Assembly: GCA_964580655.1 (NCBI GenBank)
Contig: CAZOMR010000128.1
Coordinates: 1 to 9,399, forward strand
DNA: 9,399 nt
From: CAZOMR01 sp964580655
GTDB lineage: Bacteria > RBG-13-61-14 > CAZOMR01
Direction of reading: 5' to 3'
Below are positions 6,101-9,399 of the stretch, in pieces (within the stretch, counting starts at the first letter, position 1; each line of letters begins with the position of its first letter). A program made the translations under genes and the position numbers. The notes below the pieces were generated by a model that saw only the letters and a program-made list of their open reading frames with translations, was not told where the DNA came from and ran no database searches.

Positions 6101-7860
6101 TTATCTCCATCCTTTTTCCGAAAATGCTGTGAAGTTACCATTCCCTGCTTGTAAGCCTTGATAAAAGCCTTCACAACATTCTCGTCAAACTGTTTTCCCG
6201 AGTACTTGCGAAGTTCTGCCAGGGCCTTCTGGTCGCTCAAGGCCGGCCTGTAAGGCCGGTCGGAGGTCATGGCATCCCATGTGTCAGCCACAGCGATGAT
6301 CCGTGCAAGGAAAGGAATCTTTCCGTCACGAAGGCCCTCTGGGTATCCCTTTCCGTCAGGCCGCTCATGATGATAACGCGTGCCGGGTATGACATCTGTG
6401 AGCGACTTGATGTGGCTTAAAATCTCAAACCCGAGTGTCGGATGCGCGCGAATCTGGCTGAATTCTTCATCAGTTAGCTTTCCGGGCTTACGCAGGACAC
6501 TGTCATCTATTCCGATCTTTCCGACATCGTGAAGGATGGCCGCGAGTTCCAGCCTCTCTTTTTCTTGATCGTTCAGATCGAGAAACCGGGCGCAGGCCAT
6601 GCAGAAATCACGCACCCGTTTGGTGTGGCCCCCGGTGTAGATGTCCCTCTTCTCAATAGCCGCGGCCAGGGCCTGGGCTGTCTCCAGGAAGGTTTGACGC
6701 TGGTTCTCATAGAGACGGGCGTTCTCCAGGGCAATCGCGACCTGATCGGCCAATGATTCAATGAGCCGAAGGTCTTCCTCGTTGAAGAGCTTGTCCTTCT
6801 TCTTGTTAAGGGCTTGAAGCACGCCTATAATTTTCTCTTTGGCCTTTACCGGGACCGTGACCATGTTGCGCGTCTGGAATTTGGACTTCTTGTCCACACG
6901 GCGAGCCCATCGCGGGTCCTTTGAACAATCCGGCACCAGATCCGATTTTCCCTCCTGGGCCACCCATCCTGCGATACCCTCTCCCATCTTCAGCCGGACC
7001 TCTTTTACCTGATCCGCCCTGTCTCCCAGTGCAACCTCGAAGTATAGTTCATTCCTGTCCTCGTCAATCAGGTAGAGGGAGCTGGCCTCGCAGTCCAGGA
7101 GTTGCATCACCGCCTCCATAGCCCTTGTGCGCACTGTTTTGGGGTCCAGAGACGAGTTGAGAATCCGGCTCAGTTCTGTGAGTGTGGCAAACTGCCTGAC
7201 CTTTTCCTGGGTGCGCAAAAATAGCCCGGCGTTCTCAATCAGCATGGCCACCTGTCCGGAGATGGTAGTGAGCAAGTCCAGGTCATGCTTGTCAAAAGGC
7301 CTGCCATCGCGCTTGTTGACAAGTTCAATCACACCAAATGTCTTGCCGGCGACCTGCATAGGAACCGCAAGCAACTCTTGAGTCTTGTATCCGATGCGGT
7401 GATCAAAGCGTCGGCTCCAGCGGGCGTCGCTCGAGGGTTTAGAGGAGAGGTAAGGTGAACCTGTGCGGGCAACCCATCCAGCTATGCCTTCCTCAATGGG
7501 CATTTTCTCTCCAGCAAGTTCCTGCGCCTTGGGCCCCTTTACCACGGAAAAGACCAGGTTGTCGCCGGACTCATCGAGAAGGAAAAGTGTGCCTGATTCG
7601 GTAGCTGAGATTCTCAAGATGCGTTTCATCACACGCTCCAGCAGGTGTTCAATGCTCAGGCCGGTGCGGGTCAGCTTTCCGATCTCCTTGTAAAGATCAA
7701 TCTCCAGTTGCGTCAAGTCCAGCTTTTCCTTCAATTCGCCTAACTCAAGCCTGCCTGCAAGGTTCTCCTTCTCGGACAGGGCGAGTTCCCGTTTGAGCCT
7801 TTTTAATTCCGGACTCACACCCTTTTTTCTCGAAGACTTTGAAGGTCCGCTTTTTGCCAC
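6097..7860 (-). CDS. GAF-GAF-HD-GYP protein, predicted c-di-GMP phosphodiesterase
   Basis: A 587-residue soluble signalling enzyme. It has a charged coiled-coil N-terminus (about 15-62), GAF1 (about 65-212), GAF2 (about 225-382) and an HD-GYP domain (about 385-575). The GAFs are clear duplicates of each other (EEGIAGWVA / GEGIAGWVA; DARWSRR / DPRWARR). Both carry NK-x5-F-x3-D (from Asn182 and Asn352), close to the NKxnFx3DE motif of cNMP-binding GAFs, though the final Glu is Leu in both. The HD-GYP site looks complete: His412 (GGHTKRV), HD at 444-445 with Lys448 (HDVGKIG), His473, HHERPDGKGYP at 497-507, and Asp526/Asp529 (VADTWDAMTSDRPYR). The family hydrolyses c-di-GMP to pGpG or GMP. Some members instead act on cGAMP. 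The start is a GTG at 7860 with AGGAGGG six bases upstream. It is 25 bp downstream of the TPR/cNBD gene, so probably in its operon. No transmembrane segment or receiver domain is present, so the input signal must come through the GAFs. Confidence 0.92.
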   Translation of the reverse strand: MAKSGPSKSSRKKGVSPELKRLKRELALSEKENLAGRLELGELKEKLDLTQLEIDLYKEIGKLTRTGLSIEHLLERVMKRILRISATESGTLFLLDESGDNLVFSVVKGPKAQELAGEKMPIEEGIAGWVARTGSPYLSSKPSSDARWSRRFDHRIGYKTQELLAVPMQVAGKTFGVIELVNKRDGRPFDKHDLDLLTTISGQVAMLIENAGLFLRTQEKVRQFATLTELSRILNSSLDPKTVRTRAMEAVMQLLDCEASSLYLIDEDRNELYFEVALGDRADQVKEVRLKMGEGIAGWVAQEGKSDLVPDCSKDPRWARRVDKKSKFQTRNMVTVPVKAKEKIIGVLQALNKKKDKLFNEEDLRLIESLADQVAIALENARLYENQRQTFLETAQALAAAIEKRDIYTGGHTKRVRDFCMACARFLDLNDQEKERLELAAILHDVGKIGIDDSVLRKPGKLTDEEFSQIRAHPTLGFEILSHIKSLTDVIPGTRYHHERPDGKGYPEGLRDGKIPFLARIIAVADTWDAMTSDRPYRPALSDQKALAELRKYSGKQFDENVVKAFIKAYKQGMVTSQHFRKKDGDN

Positions 7861-7866
7861 TCAAAT

Positions 7867-7873
7867 CCCTCCT
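7867..7873 (-). promoter_or_regulatory. Ribosome binding site fixing a GTG start
   Basis: AGGAGGG on the minus strand, six bases before the GTG at 7860-7858, is a near-perfect Shine-Dalgarno. It is the reason for accepting GTG as the start of the HD-GYP gene. Confidence 0.75.
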
Positions 7874-7885
7874 GTCGTATTTGCT

Positions 7886-9280
7886 TCAGACCGCGACCTC
7901 GGGTTTTTTGGTCACCTTTTCAATCGTGGCTTCAACCCGTCTTTCAATCGTGTCCTCCAGAACCTTCTTCAGCTCCGGATGCTCTGTCGCGATTTCTTCA
8001 AACCGGTCGCGCTTGATCTCCATCAACTCCACTGGCGTCATGGCAGAGACAGAAGCTGTTCGCGGCTTGCTCTTAATAAGGCTGACCTCCCCGAAGAAAT
8101 CCCCGTTTTCCAGTTGAGCGAGGACTGTTCGATTCTTGTTGATCGGGTTAATAGTTGCCACCTCCACGCGTCCGCTTTTGATCAGGAACATGGATTCCCC
8201 AGGCTCTCCCTCCTTGACAATCACTTCCCCGGGTTCAGCTTGCCGGAGCTCAAATTTTTCTATCAGCTTCAAGCGCTTTGCCTGTCCGATCCCCTGAAAG
8301 AGCGGGCTCAGTGCAAAGAGGTTGTCGAGCACCCGCTCTCTGTAGAATTTGAGCATGACATCCTTGATTCGGGGAAACTCCTCCACCACTTTATCCATGT
8401 CATCGCGGGAGATCTCAAGGAGTTGAACATCGCTATAAGCCTTCACCGTGGCCTGCCGGATCGAGTTGGCAAAATAACCGAACTCTCCGAAGAAGTCTCC
8501 GGGCCCCAGATTGGTCAGATGAATTTCAGTGCCGTCCGTGCCCTTCCGGCTTACCTTGACCGTGCCTTCTGCTATCACGAAGATCGAGTCCCCCTGATCT
8601 CCTTCCCTGCAGATGGCCACTCCGGAGGGAATGTTGACGGAACGGAGCATGTCAAATACCCGGGTTAATTCTTCGGGCTTGAGATCGGAAAAGAGCGGAG
8701 TGTGGACCGGGCCCTCTTCCGGCATGTCAGAATCCCCCGCTTCCAGCGGAAGGCCCTCTTCTTCTTCAGCAGGGATGGGAGCCTCCGCTGGCTCGGCCTC
8801 GGGCTCGGCAGACGACTCCTCCTCGGAAGGAATCTCGATCATGCCATAGTCAGGCTCAGTGCCTGCAGGAGCTTCTTCTTCCGCGGCTGGTTCCGGGGCC
8901 GCGGAAGGCTCCGGAGCGGGCTCCTTTTTGAGCCCAGTTAAAGACTTGCCCCGGGCTTGCCGTCTCTCAGCCAATTCCGAAAGCTTCTTCTTCGCATCCT
9001 CGTCTTGAGGGTCTATCTCGATAACCACCTTGCCAAGTGCAATGGCCTGGATCAGAAATCCTTTCTGAAGGTATTGTTCCATGCACTCCTTGTACTTGGA
9101 GACCGCTTCCGATTTCTTGCCGGTTTTATTAAGTATCTCTGCAATCTTCTGGGAAACGCGGATGTCGCCCTTGCTCTGTTTCTCCAGGTCCTTATAGGCT
9201 TCAATGGCCTTATCGAGTTTGCCCTTGCGGAAGAGTTTGTCCGCTTCTTCCTTGAGCTTAATCAGATCCTTTTTGGCCAT
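7886..9280 (-). CDS. TPR protein with two cyclic-nucleotide-binding domains
   Basis: A 464-residue cytoplasmic protein. Helical TPR-like repeats span about 1-105 (ADKLFRKGKLDKAIEAYKDL, then SQKIAEILNKTGKKSEAVSK, then QAIALGKVVIEIDPQ). A Glu/Pro/Ala-rich acidic linker runs from about 118 to 190. cNBD1 (about 195-305) has cassette FFGEFGYFANSIRQATV; cNBD2 (about 325-440) has cassette FFGEVSLIKSKPRTASV. Domain 2 keeps the Gly-Glu and Arg-Thr-Ala of cNMP binders. Domain 1 keeps Gly-Glu and Arg275 but is less typical. There is no helix-turn-helix, kinase, cyclase or membrane segment, so it probably acts as a ligand-controlled scaffold through the TPRs (inference). The paired cNBDs recall the regulatory subunit of protein kinase A in arrangement only. 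The ATG at 9280 has GGGAG six bases upstream; an in-frame TTG at 9358 would start upstream of the predicted promoter and is rejected. It is the first gene of the run leading into the HD-GYP gene. Confidence 0.88.
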   Translation of the reverse strand: MAKKDLIKLKEEADKLFRKGKLDKAIEAYKDLEKQSKGDIRVSQKIAEILNKTGKKSEAVSKYKECMEQYLQKGFLIQAIALGKVVIEIDPQDEDAKKKLSELAERRQARGKSLTGLKKEPAPEPSAAPEPAAEEEAPAGTEPDYGMIEIPSEEESSAEPEAEPAEAPIPAEEEEGLPLEAGDSDMPEEGPVHTPLFSDLKPEELTRVFDMLRSVNIPSGVAICREGDQGDSIFVIAEGTVKVSRKGTDGTEIHLTNLGPGDFFGEFGYFANSIRQATVKAYSDVQLLEISRDDMDKVVEEFPRIKDVMLKFYRERVLDNLFALSPLFQGIGQAKRLKLIEKFELRQAEPGEVIVKEGEPGESMFLIKSGRVEVATINPINKNRTVLAQLENGDFFGEVSLIKSKPRTASVSAMTPVELMEIKRDRFEEIATEHPELKKVLEDTIERRVEATIEKVTKKPEVAV

Positions 9281-9298
9281 CCATTTCTCCCGGACATA

Positions 9299-9327
9299 AT
9301 TATATATTATTGTTACCCGGGAGGCAA
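9299..9327 (-). promoter_or_regulatory. Strong predicted sigma70-type promoter for the signalling operon
   Basis: Minus strand: -35 TTGCCT (9327-9322), a 17-bp spacer, and -10 TATAAT (9304-9299), a perfect -10. The expected start is at 9292-9291, so the mRNA would begin almost at the GGGAG Shine-Dalgarno (9291-9287), with a leader of only about 11-12 nt before the ATG at 9280. It drives the TPR/cNBD and HD-GYP genes and probably those beyond. Confidence 0.6.
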
Positions 9328-9329
9328 GG

Positions 9330-9398
9330 CTACCTGGCCCAGGACAGCAATTCCGCAAACCGCCCCCGTTTTTCTTTTAAGCTTTTAACTCGATGGAG
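9330..9398 (-). CDS. Possible C-terminal fragment of an upstream minus-strand gene
   Basis: A frame enters from the right edge on the minus strand and ends at TAG (9332-9330), giving 22 codons ending ...KRGRFAELLSWAR. The codons are plausible, but a second frame entering here ends after SIELKA at a TAA near 9377, which would also be a reasonable gene end. The tail is too short to identify. If the longer reading is right, its stop lies only a few bases before the -35 box of the next promoter. Confidence 0.25.
   Translation of the reverse strand, partial: LHRVKSLKEKRGRFAELLSWAR
9333..9343. repeat. 11-bp palindrome upstream of the operon promoter
   Basis: CCTGGCCCAGG is symmetric about its central C and sits five bases upstream of the -35 box of the TPR/cNBD promoter, where an activator or repressor could bind. 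It is short and may be chance. Confidence 0.2.
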
Positions 9399-9399
9399 T

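Noticed and set aside
7793..8668. Long plus-strand open frame of about 290 codons
   Set aside because: It lies wholly opposite the cNBD and HD-GYP genes, which have clear domains and ribosome binding sites. Its translation shows no recognisable motif and it spans their intergenic gap.
9281..9358. TTG start extending the TPR/cNBD protein by 26 residues
   Set aside because: The added peptide looks non-coding, and the region contains the strong TTGCCT-N17-TATAAT promoter, which would lie inside the gene.

Overview
The window comes from a Gram-negative (diderm) bacterium, because it encodes an LptD-type outer-membrane LPS translocon. Base composition is moderately GC-rich by eye. A Crp-type regulator with a tail unlike enterobacterial CRP, a tandem-GAF HD-GYP protein, a TPR/double-cNMP-binding protein and a B12-type radical SAM enzyme together suggest an anaerobic or environmental lineage, such as Desulfobacterota or a nearby candidate phylum. 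That placement is inference and has low confidence.

All seven complete genes lie on the minus strand and read right to left. In transcription order: (1) a soluble TPR protein with two cyclic-nucleotide-binding domains (9280-7886), behind a strong sigma70-like promoter; (2) a GAF-GAF-HD-GYP protein, a predicted c-di-GMP phosphodiesterase (7860-6097), 25 bp downstream; (3) a Crp/Fnr-family regulator (6023-5373), with its own predicted promoter overlapping the end of gene 2; (4) a class-II cyclic-nucleotide phosphodiesterase-like metallo-beta-lactamase-fold enzyme (5337-4576), 35 bp on; (5) lptD (4547-2388), separated from gene 4 by a perfect stem-loop; (6) after a 150-bp gap with a predicted promoter and structured leader, a membrane-anchored LysM protein (2237-1581); (7) a B12-type radical SAM protein (1527-91). 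The left edge probably holds the last codons of a convergent plus-strand gene. The right edge may hold the tail of another minus-strand gene.

The main point of interest is the block 9280-4576. It packs three cyclic-nucleotide-binding domains, a predicted cyclic-nucleotide hydrolase, and a c-di-GMP hydrolase whose paired GAF domains resemble cNMP-sensing GAFs into one co-directional run ending in the LPS translocon gene. No cyclase is present. The layout suggests, but does not prove, a module that reads and clears a cyclic mononucleotide, couples it to c-di-GMP turnover and links it to outer-membrane assembly. No mobile elements, tRNA, rRNA or CRISPR were seen.
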